Positions 43,446-52,648 of a stretch of DNA of 64,000 nt are shown here, one piece after another. How positions within the stretch are numbered: position 1 is the stretch's first letter; the number at the start of each line of letters is the position of its first letter. A program made the position numbers and the translations under genes. Source of the stretch: Ruegeria atlantica (GTDB lineage: Bacteria; Pseudomonadota; Alphaproteobacteria; Rhodobacterales; Rhodobacteraceae); assembly GCA_013032095.1 (NCBI GenBank), contig WQBJ01000015.1, positions 1 to 64,000 of the forward strand, in the 5' to 3' direction. The notes under the pieces are model-generated. The model was not told where the DNA came from and made no database searches. It saw only the letters and a program-made list of their open reading frames with translations.

Positions 43446-43909
43446 AGCCGCCTCCTTTCGTTTGACGCTCGCTAGCGTCGACAAGAAAGGATCGTGTTGG
43501 GAATTCGGAGAGAGCACGACTAGCAACTCTCCGGACCAATCGATCCGGTTCGTTGCCCCTTCGAATGCTCTCGGTCTTATCCGCTTCAAAAAATGCGGCG
43601 CCGAATGCTGCCTGGGAGATGTATTCACCTCCCCGTGGGACCTTGTCCCTTGCAGGGCTGGTTAGAATTTATGCACGGGCTTCTGCAATTGCAACTCCTA
43701 AAACCAAAAGTAACCAATTAAGATTGTTGACGAATAATCGGTAATACCGCAGCAGCACCCAGCAAAACATACGCCTCCAGTAATCGCTGCAGAAAGAACT
43801 GGACTGTTGTTGCAAACCACGCATCACTGAACCCATGCCCGAGCCATTCGGGCGCTCCTCGGTACCGGGGTTCGGCATCTCGCTGACCCAAGATCAGAGG
43901 AGACAGTAC
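43446..43909. other. 464-bp divergent region ahead of DUF3489 gene
   Basis: No gene or tRNA recognised. A hairpin GCCCGA (43837-43842) / TCGGGC (43848-43853) lies 57 bp before the DUF3489 start. Otherwise nothing recognised. Confidence 0.4.
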
Positions 43910-44140
43910 ATGTCCAAAGCCAAACAAACCAAAATTGACAAGGTGCAAGATTTGTTGCGCCGCCCGAGTGGCGCCAGCCTGGAAGCGCTCTGCAAAGCAA
44001 CGGGGTGGCAGCCTCATTCGGTCCGAGCGGCATTGAGTGGGTTGCGTAAGAAAGGCGCGACCATTCAACGGTGCGCATCCGACAAACCAAATGGACCATC
44101 CACGTTTCACCTGACGGAAGGAACAGGAAAAGAGCCATGA
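43910..44140 (+). CDS. DUF3489-domain protein
   Basis: 76 residues from ATG 43910 with AGAGGAGA upstream. SKAKQTKIDKVQDLLRRPSG, SLEALCKATGWQPHSVRAAL and SGLRKKGATIQR define a small winged-helix of the DUF3489 family. Overlaps the next gene by 4 bp (ATGA). DUF3489-DUF2924-recombinase is a recurring trio in alphaproteobacterial mobile regions. Confidence 0.85.
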   Translation: MSKAKQTKIDKVQDLLRRPSGASLEALCKATGWQPHSVRAALSGLRKKGATIQRCASDKPNGPSTFHLTEGTGKEP

Positions 44141-44553
44141 CGATGACTAGCGATATCGCCGATCTGGCCGCCATGGGTCGATTGGATCTGGTCACGCTTT
44201 GGCAGCAACTGTTTGATCAACCCGCACCTGCCATGCTCAGCCAACCCTTCCTGCGCCGCTTCATCGCCTTTGAGATGCAGTCCCGCCGTCATGGCGGGCT
44301 ACCCCGGCAGATCAAAGCCACGCTTGAAAAGGTCTCTGAGAAGAAACCCCGGTCTACATGGCCTGCCCTTAAACCCGGCGGGCGCCTGCTGCGCGAGTGG
44401 AACGGCGTGACGCATGTGGTCGACGTCACCGAAGACGGCTTCACTTGGAACGGGCAGTCCTTCCGTTCGCTCTCGGCCATCGCTCAGGAGATTACCGGCG
44501 CGCATTGGTCGGGGCCGCGTTTCTTTGGGCTCACCGGAAAGGGGCCCAAATGA
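44137..44553 (+). CDS. DUF2924-domain protein
   Basis: 138 residues from ATG 44137. Family features: LDLVTLWQQLFDQPAPAML, FLRRFIAFEMQSRRHGGLP, PGGRLLREWNGVTHVVDVTE and FTWNGQSFRSLSAIAQEITG followed by HWSGPRFFGL. Overlaps the recombinase start by 4 bp. Presumed accessory protein of the recombinase; its role is unknown. Confidence 0.88.
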   Translation: MTMTSDIADLAAMGRLDLVTLWQQLFDQPAPAMLSQPFLRRFIAFEMQSRRHGGLPRQIKATLEKVSEKKPRSTWPALKPGGRLLREWNGVTHVVDVTEDGFTWNGQSFRSLSAIAQEITGAHWSGPRFFGLTGKGPK

Positions 44554-46229
44554 GCCCGCGCCGTAGAATCAGATGCGCGATATACACGCGCAAGTCATCG
44601 GACGATGGGCTGGATCAGGATTTCAATTCGCTGGATGCGCAATATGAGGCCTGCGCGGCCTATATCGCCAGCCAGCGACATGAAGGCTGGACCCTGTTGG
44701 CCGAGCGCTACGACGACGGCGGGCTTTCGGGCGGCACACTCGAGCGCCCCGCCCTGCAGCGCCTTACTGAAGAGATCGATGCAGGGCGTATCGACATGGT
44801 TGTGGTCTACAAGATCGACCAACTGACCCGCTCGCTCGCCGACTTCTCCAAGCTGGTCGAACGGCTGAAACGGGCGAACTGTTCCTTTGTGTCCGTCACA
44901 CAGGCCTTCAACACCTCATCTTCCATGGGACGACTGACTCTCAATGTGCTTTTGTCATTTGCCCAGTTTGAACGGGAAGTCACCGCCGAACGTATTCGCG
45001 ACAAAATCGCGGCGTCCAAGAAAAAGGGACTTTGGATGGGTGGCAATCTGCCCCTCGGCTATGACCGACACCCCGATCCAAAAGCAAGAACGCTGGTCGT
45101 GAATGAAGAGGAAACGAAAACGGTCCGGCATCTCTTCATTCTCTATGACGAGCTGGGTTGCCTGCGTAAAGTAGAAGAGCGGGCAACGGTAGCAGGCCTG
45201 CGATCAAAAAGGGTTGTTCGGGCAGACGGCAGCGTGAAGGGGGATTGTCCACTGTCACGCGGCCAGATTTATTACCTGCTGCGCAACCCGGTTTATCTCG
45301 GAAAAATCCGCCACAAGGATAAGATCTGGGACGGACAACATCCGGCGATCATCGACCAGGACATCTGGGACCGGGTGCAGGAAAAAATGCGACAGGCGTC
45401 GCAGCGATCCCGTGCAGACCCTACACCCGACACGCGCCAACGTTCCAATGACCCCGGCGCCTGGCTTACCGGTCTGCTGCAGGACGAAACTGGTGATCGG
45501 TTGACGCCGACCCACACCACGCGGAAAGGCCGACGGCTACGCTACTATATCTCCAATCGGCTGATCTCGGCCGGCAAGGATATCTCGGGTTGGCGACTGC
45601 CCGGCCCGGCGCTGGAAAACGCGGTCATTGATGTCATCGTCAGACATCTGCAAGACGCCGCAATCACGCATCGAGTTCTGGCGCAGCCGGAGGCCGGATC
45701 AGCCGAGCTGGTCCAGGCCTCAATTGCGGATCTGGTAAGCCGGCTTCGAGCCCAAGGCTGTCAGGTAGGCGATGGCATTCTGGCCAGCGGCAGAATTGCA
45801 CGAGGACAAATTGACCTCGACTTGAACCGCAAAACCCTGGCAAGCACGCTTGGCATCTCTGCCGATCATCTGCACCCGGATCTCACGCACATCACCGCAC
45901 CCTTCGATCTGCGCCGCCGCGGCGTGGAGGTCAAGGTCATCGCCGGGGACATGGCACCGCAACCCGATCCCCACCTCAGGTGCATGCTGATCCGCGCTCA
46001 TGGCTGGGCCCGTGATCTGAAAGCCGGAGTTCAACTGATGGAAATTGCGCGGCGCGAAAGCGTCCCAGGCGCCTTTATCCGTACCCGCGCTCAGCTCGCC
46101 TTTCTCTCACCGAAGATTCAGACCGCGATTCTCGACGGCACTCAGCCGCCCGAACTTACACTCAAGCGCCTGGTCAGCGTGACCCACTCACTTGACTGGG
46201 CTGAACAAGAACGCATGTTCGGCTTCTGA
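44550..46229 (+). CDS. Large serine recombinase
   Basis: 559 residues from ATG 44550. Resolvase catalytic domain at 8-160: catalytic Ser in AIYTRKSSDDG, with LDAQYEACAAYI, VVYKIDQLTRSLADF and MGRLTLNVLLSFAQFERE. The Recombinase domain follows (NLPLGYDRHPDPKARTLVVN, YLLRNPVYLGKIRHK) and a long C-terminal DNA-binding region; the usual Cys-rich zinc ribbon is not evident. Probably the integrase of the mobile element ending before tRNA-Ser. Confidence 0.9.
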   Translation: MSPRRRIRCAIYTRKSSDDGLDQDFNSLDAQYEACAAYIASQRHEGWTLLAERYDDGGLSGGTLERPALQRLTEEIDAGRIDMVVVYKIDQLTRSLADFSKLVERLKRANCSFVSVTQAFNTSSSMGRLTLNVLLSFAQFEREVTAERIRDKIAASKKKGLWMGGNLPLGYDRHPDPKARTLVVNEEETKTVRHLFILYDELGCLRKVEERATVAGLRSKRVVRADGSVKGDCPLSRGQIYYLLRNPVYLGKIRHKDKIWDGQHPAIIDQDIWDRVQEKMRQASQRSRADPTPDTRQRSNDPGAWLTGLLQDETGDRLTPTHTTRKGRRLRYYISNRLISAGKDISGWRLPGPALENAVIDVIVRHLQDAAITHRVLAQPEAGSAELVQASIADLVSRLRAQGCQVGDGILASGRIARGQIDLDLNRKTLASTLGISADHLHPDLTHITAPFDLRRRGVEVKVIAGDMAPQPDPHLRCMLIRAHGWARDLKAGVQLMEIARRESVPGAFIRTRAQLAFLSPKIQTAILDGTQPPELTLKRLVSVTHSLDWAEQERMFGF

Positions 46230-46603
46230 CACCCACAGATTCCGTCTCCCTGATACAGGATTCTTCTTCCCTGACCCGTAGGCACAATTCCCTGTTCCCA
46301 CTAGAAAATTCCCTGTTCCACTTTTTGGGGAATTTGCAACATAAGCTATTGGAAAAATAGAGTTTTGACATCTGAAATGTCGGATTCCAGACCTGTTTTG
46401 CGAAAATTCCCTGTAAATTGCAGGTTATCAGGGAAATCCCGCCCAAAGCGACCCCGCCAAAATGCGCCACTGAGACCAGGGCCGGAATTGCGCCCTGTGT
46501 GTACGGTCTACTCTGTCTCTGATTGAAAGCGCATGCGCCAACTCGCGGGAATTGCGGCACAATTCCGGATCAGAAAACACAGCTGAAGTGAGACAGGTAT
46601 GAG
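46230..46603. other. 374-bp region between recombinase and tRNA-Ser
   Basis: No gene supported. Dominated by repeated TTCCCTG words (46247-46435). It is the likely place of an attachment site or recombinase-binding sites. Confidence 0.5.
46247..46435. repeat. Cluster of TTCCCTG repeats
   Basis: TCCCTG at 46247, TTCCCTG at 46267, AATTCCCTGTTCCC at 46286, AAAATTCCCTGTTCCA at 46305, AAAATTCCCTGTAAATT at 46403 and inverted CAGGGAA at 46429. Direct spacing is irregular (19-98 bp). Candidate recombinase or regulator sites. Confidence 0.6.
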
Positions 46604-46693
46604 TGGCGGGGAGACAGGGATTCGAACCCTGGGAACGCTCTCACGTTCAACGGTTTTCAAGACCGCCGCATTCGACCACTCTGCCACCTCCCC
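46604..46693 (-). tRNA. tRNA-Ser(TGA)
   Basis: 90 nt on the minus strand, including encoded CCA. Acceptor GGGGAGG pairs with TCTCCCC; anticodon stem-loop CGGTCTTGAAAACCG has anticodon TGA; a long variable arm (GAACGTGAGAGCGTTC) marks class II; T-arm GGGTTCGAATCCC. Marks the change from the accessory to the conserved region. Confidence 0.95.
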
Positions 46694-46894
46694 GCGTGGA
46701 GCAGGGTCTAAGGCCATCTTGAAACGGTGGCAAGAGCAAATAGGGAAATCTCGCCTAAGCGGCCCTAGCGGTCTTTCCATGAGCCCCTACGCGCGTTATG
46801 ATTCCAGCGAGGACCGTAACAGACCGGCAAAATAGAACCGGCAATTAGCGGCGGGGTCTTGGAAACGAGTCCCCTTCAGGCAAGGGATGACAAA

Positions 46895-48073
46895 ATGAAA
46901 CGAGCGACTGAGACACGCGCAAAACCGCGATCGTTTGCGGTACTGGCCGTAGCGTTGGCAGTTCTGGCCGGTTGTGAAGAGACGTTGTCACCGGATGGGG
47001 CTTCGCCTGATGCTTCGACAGAGGACTCACTAGACAACAACCCAGTTGAATTGTTCCCATCTGCTTCGGCAGGATCTGGAAAAACCGTCGAGGCACCGGA
47101 TGCCTTCAAGGTGACAGAGGCCGGCCTGTGGGATGGGCGCCCTTCTCTGGGGGGTATATGGGTGGCACATCCGGACGTGACTCAGCCTGAACGTGTGGTC
47201 ATCAAGAACACGACGAACAACAAGTCCATCACTGGCGCTCTGTTCCGGCGGGAGAGAAGCCTTCCCGGTCCGGCGTTGCAACTGTCATCCGCAGCCGCGG
47301 AAAAACTTGGTATCCTTGCCGGCGCTCCGACAAAGGTCGAAGTTGTCGCCCTTCGGCGCAAACCAGTTGAGAAGAAAGAGCCTAAGCCTGAAGAGGCACC
47401 CGCGCCCCAGACTGCTGAAAATGAACCTGTAGATGAGGACACCAAACAGCAGGACAACGGCGTGGAAACGGCAGCTGCCGAACAGGAAAAGCCCGCCAAG
47501 CGCAAGTGGTGGCAAAAGAAAGAAACGGTTGCAGCGGCCAGCGTAGCGGGAGCCGCGGCATCTGCGGCTAGCGATACCACAGCCGAGGCTGCCACCGAAG
47601 CGGCAGAAGAGGTCGTTGAAACCGCAGCCGAGATAACCCCGACTGCGACCCTGTCGGACCCTGAGGTCACTCCGCCTGAAGAGAAGCCCGCGAAACGCAA
47701 GTGGTGGCAGAAGAAAAACCCCGACGAGATCACGGAAACGCCCCTGGATCCTATTGAAGGAGCCGCTGCCGCCATAGAAGCCTCTAACCCTACCCCGGTC
47801 AGTGCCAACACTGCCGCCACAGAAACGGCACCTCGCGGTCTAACCAAACCGTTCGTTCAGGTCGGAACCTTCAATGTAGAGGCCAACGCCAAAAGTGCGG
47901 CTAAAAAAATCGAACGAAACGGAATACCCGCGCGTGTCCGCGAGCTAAAGACCGGCGACAAAACGGTTTGGCGTGTGCTGGTTGGTCCCGCTGCTAATCG
48001 CGCAGAACGAAACGCACTGCAGAGCGACGTCAGAGACCTTGGCTTTAACGACGCGTTCACTGTCAAAAACTGA
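46895..48073 (+). CDS. SPOR-domain lipoprotein
   Basis: 392 residues from ATG 46895 (AAGGGA upstream). Lipobox VLAGC after a hydrophobic signal. A middle domain (LWDGRPSLGGIWVAHPDVTQ, RERSLPGPALQLSSAAAEKL) recalls RlpA-associated folds. Low-complexity Pro/Glu/Ala linker with two copies of KPAKRKWWQKK (near residues 205 and 275). C-terminal SPOR domain (KPFVQVGTFNVEANAKSAAK, VWRVLVGPAANRAERNAL) binds denuded peptidoglycan at septa. Precedes the D,D-carboxypeptidase gene by 17 bp, suggesting a shared cell-wall role. Confidence 0.85.
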   Translation: MKRATETRAKPRSFAVLAVALAVLAGCEETLSPDGASPDASTEDSLDNNPVELFPSASAGSGKTVEAPDAFKVTEAGLWDGRPSLGGIWVAHPDVTQPERVVIKNTTNNKSITGALFRRERSLPGPALQLSSAAAEKLGILAGAPTKVEVVALRRKPVEKKEPKPEEAPAPQTAENEPVDEDTKQQDNGVETAAAEQEKPAKRKWWQKKETVAAASVAGAAASAASDTTAEAATEAAEEVVETAAEITPTATLSDPEVTPPEEKPAKRKWWQKKNPDEITETPLDPIEGAAAAIEASNPTPVSANTAATETAPRGLTKPFVQVGTFNVEANAKSAAKKIERNGIPARVRELKTGDKTVWRVLVGPAANRAERNALQSDVRDLGFNDAFTVKN

Positions 48074-48090
48074 AACAAAGGAGGCCCCTG

Positions 48091-49257
48091 GTGCTGTCCT
48101 CACTGCGATCATCTGTTTTGACCCTCGGGCTGGCTATGTTTGCCTTGCCCGCCTATGCCTTTGATACAACGGCTCGCGCCGCATATGTTATGGATCAGAC
48201 GACTGGTACGGTCCTGCTGTCCAAAGAGGCCGACCAACCGCTGCCCCCCGCGTCGATGTCCAAGCTGATGACGCTATACGTGGCGTTCGAGGCGCTGCGC
48301 GATGGCCGTCTGACACTGAATGAAACCCTGCCTGTCTCCGAACACGCGATGAGTTATGGCGGGTCGACCATGTTCCTGAACACGCAGGACCGGGTGACGG
48401 TCGAAGACCTGTTGCGCGGCATAATCGTGTTGTCTGGGAATGACGCCTGCGTGGTGATCGCCGAGGCGCTCAGCCCCGATGGGACAGAGGCCGGATTTGC
48501 CCGCTACATGACCCAGCGCGCCAAGCAGATGGGTATGGACAACTCGAATTTCGCCAATTCCAACGGCTGGCCTGCGGCAGGGCATATGATGTCCGTCCAT
48601 GATCTCGCCGTGCTGGCCAATCGGCTGATCACGGACTTCCCGGAATACTACCCCCTGTTCGCCGAGGAAGAGTTTGAATTCGACGGTCGCGCGCCATCGA
48701 ACAAACGCAACCGCAACCCACTGCTGAAACTTGGGATCGGCGCCGACGGCCTGAAAACCGGCCACACGCAAGAGGCCGGATATGGCCTTGTCGGCTCGGC
48801 CAAGCAGGGCGATCGCCGGGTGATATTCGTGCTCACCGGCCTCGACAGCACCGGCAAACGGGCAGAGGAGGCTGAGGCCGTGGTTAACTGGTCGTTTCGA
48901 AATTTTGTCGAGAGGACAATTGCCAACGCGGACACGCCAATAGCCGACGCGCAGATCTGGATGGGCGCGCAAAAGACCGTGGGTCTGGTGCCTGAAGAGG
49001 ACTTATCGCTATTGTTCCCGGTATTGGGCGACAAGAATATCGAGGCCGAGGTGGTCTATGACGGTCCCATCAATGCCCCTGTTGAAAAAGGTCAGCAACT
49101 GGCCGAACTGGTGATCAAGCCCGAGGGCCTTCCGGAAATCAGGCGCCCGCTGGTGGCGGCTGAAAGCGTTGCAACCGGAGGTTTCGTCGTGCGCATGATG
49201 ACCGTAGGCGGCATCGTCCTGACCGACGTGATCGGCAACCCTCTGGACGCGTTGTGA
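48091..49257 (+). CDS. dacC: D-alanyl-D-alanine carboxypeptidase (PBP5/6 type)
   Basis: 388 residues from GTG 48091, with AAGGAGG 6 bp upstream. Signal peptide to PAYA. Peptidase S11 triad motifs in order: SxxK (PASMSKLMTLY), SxN (LSGNDACVVIAEAL), KTG (DGLKTGHTQEAGYG). C-terminal PBP5-type beta domain (about 285-385). Trims the terminal D-Ala from muropeptides in the periplasm. Overlaps tmk by 4 bp. Confidence 0.92.
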   Translation: MLSSLRSSVLTLGLAMFALPAYAFDTTARAAYVMDQTTGTVLLSKEADQPLPPASMSKLMTLYVAFEALRDGRLTLNETLPVSEHAMSYGGSTMFLNTQDRVTVEDLLRGIIVLSGNDACVVIAEALSPDGTEAGFARYMTQRAKQMGMDNSNFANSNGWPAAGHMMSVHDLAVLANRLITDFPEYYPLFAEEEFEFDGRAPSNKRNRNPLLKLGIGADGLKTGHTQEAGYGLVGSAKQGDRRVIFVLTGLDSTGKRAEEAEAVVNWSFRNFVERTIANADTPIADAQIWMGAQKTVGLVPEEDLSLLFPVLGDKNIEAEVVYDGPINAPVEKGQQLAELVIKPEGLPEIRRPLVAAESVATGGFVVRMMTVGGIVLTDVIGNPLDAL

Positions 49258-49877
49258 CGGACTCTGGGTTGTTTCTAACCTTCGAAGGCATTGACGGATC
49301 GGGCAAATCCTCGCAGGCGCGCATGTTGGCCGAGCGTTTGCGCGATCTGGGTCATGACGTTGTTTTGACTCGCGAACCCGGTGGCTCTGCCGGGGCCGAA
49401 GAAATCCGACGTCTGGTTCTTGAAGGCGACCCCGACCGTTGGTCCGCCGAAACGGAATTGCTTCTGTTTACTGCGGCCCGGCGGGATCATCTGGAACGCA
49501 CCATCGAACCAGCGCTGGCCGCGGGTAAGGTAGTGATTTGCGACCGGTTCGCCGATAGCACGCGCATGTATCAGGGCCTCTCACGGGGCAACCTTCGCGG
49601 ACTGGTCGATCAGTTGCATAAACTCATGATCGGGCGCGAACCCGACTTGACCCTTCTGATCGACATGGATCCACAAATTGGTCTAAACCGCGCCAAGGGA
49701 CGACAAGGCACCGAGGAGCGGTTCGAAGACTTCGGCATTGACCTGCAGCAAAAGATGCGTGCCGGGTTTCTGGCACTGTCCAAAGAGTTCCCGGACCGCT
49801 TCCGGGTCATTGACGGCAACCGGGACATGGACAGAGTTGCACAGGATGTGACAGAAATCGTTCTGCAAACCTTGTAA
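49254..49877 (+). CDS. tmk: Thymidylate kinase
   Basis: 207 residues from GTG 49254. P-loop FEGIDGSGKSSQARML, dTMP-binding TREPGGSAGAEEIR, catalytic DR in CDRFADSTRMYQG, and the lid RQGTEERFED. Phosphorylates dTMP to dTDP. Followed 10 bp later by holB, the standard alphaproteobacterial order. Confidence 0.95.
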   Translation: MTDSGLFLTFEGIDGSGKSSQARMLAERLRDLGHDVVLTREPGGSAGAEEIRRLVLEGDPDRWSAETELLLFTAARRDHLERTIEPALAAGKVVICDRFADSTRMYQGLSRGNLRGLVDQLHKLMIGREPDLTLLIDMDPQIGLNRAKGRQGTEERFEDFGIDLQQKMRAGFLALSKEFPDRFRVIDGNRDMDRVAQDVTEIVLQTL

Positions 49878-49887
49878 CAGACGATAG

Positions 49888-51009
49888 ATGAGCGACGAAA
49901 TCCCAACCCCGGATCAGGCCCCCGGAGCCCCGCACCCGCGTGAAACCCAACAATTGTTTGGGCAGTCTGCGGCCGAACAGGCATTTCTGAGTGCTTACAC
50001 CTCTGACAGACTGCATCATGGCTGGCTATTGACCGGCCCGCGCGGCGTGGGCAAAGCCACGCTTGCGTGGCGGATCGCACGATTTCTGCTGGCAACGCCT
50101 CCGGTTGAGGAGGATGGGTTGTTCGGTGCACCTCCACTGCCTGAGACACTCGAGATTGATCCTGAGCACCCCGTAGCTCACCGTATTCAGGCAGGCGCGG
50201 AACCGGGCCTTGCCGCCATCACCCGATCCATGAACGACCAAGGACGGCTGCGGAATGAAATCGTGGTTGATGACATCCGCAAACTGGGCAAGTTCTTTGG
50301 GTTGTCCTCGGCCGACGGCGGGCGGCGGGTTGTGATCGTGGACTCAGCGGATGAAATGAATGTCAGCGCGGCCAACGCCTTGCTGAAAATGCTCGAGGAA
50401 CCTCCTGCGCGCACGACACTGCTGTTGGTCTCGCACCAGCCTTCACGCCTTTTGCCAACGATCCGGTCGCGCTGCCGAACCCTGCGCCTGTCGCCATTGG
50501 GCGCCGAGGATATGCAGGCCGCCCTGACACAAACCGGCGCGGAGCTACCCGGCAAGACCGACCACCTGGCCGCACTAGCCGCCGGGTCTGTGGGTGATGC
50601 GGTGCGGTTGATCAATCTGGGTGGGTTGGAGATTTACGCCGAACTGATCGCTATTCTGGGCACCCTGCCCCGGATGGATCGCCAACGCGCGCTGGCCTTG
50701 GCGGAAGCTGCCGCCCAACGTGGAGCGGCGGACCGCTTCGACCTGTTGCTCAACTTGATCGACGTTGCCCTGTCCCGCCTCGCTCTGACCGGCGCTACTG
50801 GTGCGTCACCCAGCCCCGAGGCCGCCCCAAATGAGGCGGAAACGCTGGCGCGCCTATCCTCTTCGCCGCAGCAAGCCCGCCTATGGGCCGAGGTCGCGGC
50901 GACAATCACAGCCCGTGCGCGTCACGGTCAGGCGGTGAACCTTGACCCTGCCGCTCTGGTCCTAGATACGGTGTTCAAGATACAGGAAACCGCCGGTCAA
51001 AACAGATGA
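49888..51009 (+). CDS. holB: DNA polymerase III delta' subunit
   Basis: 373 residues. AAA+ clamp-loader core: Walker A variant GPRGVGKATLAWRI, RRVVIVDSADEMNVSAANAL, LLKMLEEPPARTTLLLVSHQ and sensor-1 region TIRSRCRTLRL (the SRC motif). Part of the clamp loader at the replisome. Overlaps tatD start by 4 bp. Confidence 0.93.
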   Translation: MSDEIPTPDQAPGAPHPRETQQLFGQSAAEQAFLSAYTSDRLHHGWLLTGPRGVGKATLAWRIARFLLATPPVEEDGLFGAPPLPETLEIDPEHPVAHRIQAGAEPGLAAITRSMNDQGRLRNEIVVDDIRKLGKFFGLSSADGGRRVVIVDSADEMNVSAANALLKMLEEPPARTTLLLVSHQPSRLLPTIRSRCRTLRLSPLGAEDMQAALTQTGAELPGKTDHLAALAAGSVGDAVRLINLGGLEIYAELIAILGTLPRMDRQRALALAEAAAQRGAADRFDLLLNLIDVALSRLALTGATGASPSPEAAPNEAETLARLSSSPQQARLWAEVAATITARARHGQAVNLDPAALVLDTVFKIQETAGQNR

Positions 51010-51812
51010 GCGACACGCCCCAGATCACCGACAGCCATTGCCATCTTGACTTCCCCGATTTCGAGGGGCAATTGGACCAGATTGTTGCCAGCGCCGCCGA
51101 CGCTGGCGTGACCCGCATGGTCACGATCTGCACCCGCCTGCGCAATGAACCCACTGTACGCGCCATCGCCGAGGCCCACGCACCCGTATTTTACGCCGCT
51201 GGAACGCATCCCATGAGTGCGGCGGACGAACCGATGGCGACTGTTGACGAACTGGTCGCACTGTCTCAGCACCCGAAATTCGTGGGCATCGGTGAATCCG
51301 GTCTGGATTACCACTACACGGCCGACAGCGCTGCGGTGCAAAAGCAATCGCTGCGTATCCATATTGAGGCCGCCCAGCGCACCGGCCTGCCGCTGATCAT
51401 CCACGCTCGCGCGGCCGACGACGATATGGCCCGCATTTTGGCTGAAGAACATCGCAACGCACCTTATTCCTGCGTCATGCACTGCTTCTCCTCATCAGCG
51501 GAACTGGCCAAAGCCGCGCTGGACCTGGGTTTTTACCTGTCTATGTCCGGTATCGCCGCCTTTCCCAAAAGCCAGGAACTGCGCGACATCTTTGCGGCCG
51601 CGCCGGTCGAACGCATTCTGGTCGAAACTGACGCGCCTTACCTTGCCCCGCCGCCATACCGGGGCAAGCGTAATGAACCGGCATACACCGCCCACACAGC
51701 CCGTAAAGGCGCAGAAGTGTTCGGGATGGACTACGCCGGTTTCGCAGCCCAAACTCAGGCCAATTTCGATAGGCTATTCACCAAGGCCGCGACCTATAAG
51801 GCGGCTGCATGA
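51006..51812 (+). CDS. TatD-family metal-dependent hydrolase (YcfH-like)
   Basis: 268 residues. TIM-barrel metal ligands: TDSHCHLDFPDFEG, E in GIGESGLDYHYT, H in LPLIIHARAADDDM, H in VMHCFSSSAELAKA, D in LVETDAPYLAPPP. 3'-5' exonuclease/deoxyribonuclease activity is known for relatives. Located in the tmk-holB operon as in many alphaproteobacteria. Confidence 0.93.
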   Translation: MSDTPQITDSHCHLDFPDFEGQLDQIVASAADAGVTRMVTICTRLRNEPTVRAIAEAHAPVFYAAGTHPMSAADEPMATVDELVALSQHPKFVGIGESGLDYHYTADSAAVQKQSLRIHIEAAQRTGLPLIIHARAADDDMARILAEEHRNAPYSCVMHCFSSSAELAKAALDLGFYLSMSGIAAFPKSQELRDIFAAAPVERILVETDAPYLAPPPYRGKRNEPAYTAHTARKGAEVFGMDYAGFAAQTQANFDRLFTKAATYKAAA

Positions 51813-52606
51813 CCGAACTGCGTTGCACCATCCTTGGTTGCGGATCCTCTGGCGGCGTGCCCCGGCTTGGCGGCCATTGGGGAGACTGCGATCCGGAAAA
51901 TCCCCGCAACATCCGCCGCCGCTGCTCGATGCTGGTTGAACGTGATGGCCCCGAAGGTACAACATCCGTTCTGATCGACACTACGCCCGACATGCGTAGC
52001 CAATTGCTGAGCACCGGTACGGGTCGGCTGGATGGCGTAGTTTACACGCACTCGCATGCCGACCACGTCCACGGTATCGATGATCTTCGGATGATCGTAT
52101 TCAACATGCGCGAACGCGTCCCGGTCTGGGCCGATGGCGATACGCAAAATGCGCTGCTTGGACGGTTCGGGTATGCTTTCATTCAGCCTGAAGGTTCGCC
52201 TTACCCCCCGATCCTGGACCTAAAATCCATCGACGGCCCGTTCGAGATTGACGGCCCCGGTGGCCCGATCCCGTTTCATCCTTTCAAGGTCAATCACGGC
52301 TCAATCGACGCGTTGGGCTTCCGGATGGGCAAAATGGTCTATCTTCCGGATGTTGCTGAGATTTATGACGACGCCTGGCCGTTAATGGAGGGGCTGGACT
52401 GTCTGGTCATCGACGCCCTGCGGCGTTCGCCGCACCCGACACACGCACATCTTGAAAAAACCCTGGGATGGATTGAACAACTGCAACCTAAACGCGCGGT
52501 GCTGACCAACATGCATATCGACCTCGACTACGCGACAGTCGAGGCAGAAACCGCCGACCATATCACTCCTGCCTATGATGGCATGGTGATCCACCAGGCT
52601 ATGTAG
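51809..52606 (+). CDS. MBL-fold metallohydrolase (PhnP/RNase Z-like)
   Basis: 265 residues. GCGSSGGVPRLGGHWGDCDP and metal motif THSHADHVHGIDDLR are typical of the PhnP-like phosphodiesterase branch; GHAS-equivalent VNHGSIDALGFRMG and VIDALRRSPHPTHAHLE follow. Last gene of the coupled operon (4-bp overlap with tatD). Likely a phosphodiesterase; natural substrate unknown. Confidence 0.9.
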   Translation: MTELRCTILGCGSSGGVPRLGGHWGDCDPENPRNIRRRCSMLVERDGPEGTTSVLIDTTPDMRSQLLSTGTGRLDGVVYTHSHADHVHGIDDLRMIVFNMRERVPVWADGDTQNALLGRFGYAFIQPEGSPYPPILDLKSIDGPFEIDGPGGPIPFHPFKVNHGSIDALGFRMGKMVYLPDVAEIYDDAWPLMEGLDCLVIDALRRSPHPTHAHLEKTLGWIEQLQPKRAVLTNMHIDLDYATVEAETADHITPAYDGMVIHQAM

Positions 52607-52648
52607 GTCGCTGGGAATGCGGGCTGCGCGATCATCCCAGGTTGCAAA

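Noticed and set aside
43446-43909. tRNA-like segment ahead of the DUF3489 gene
   Set aside because: Some short dyads but no cloverleaf with a proper T-arm.
1-46600. 8-bp target duplications flanking the IS6 copies
   Set aside because: Flanks of copies 2-5 were compared; none match, so none reported.
42944-46603. A second copy of the tRNA-Ser 3' end as attachment site
   Set aside because: No match to the T-arm and acceptor sequence was found elsewhere in the accessory part; the other end may lie outside the window.
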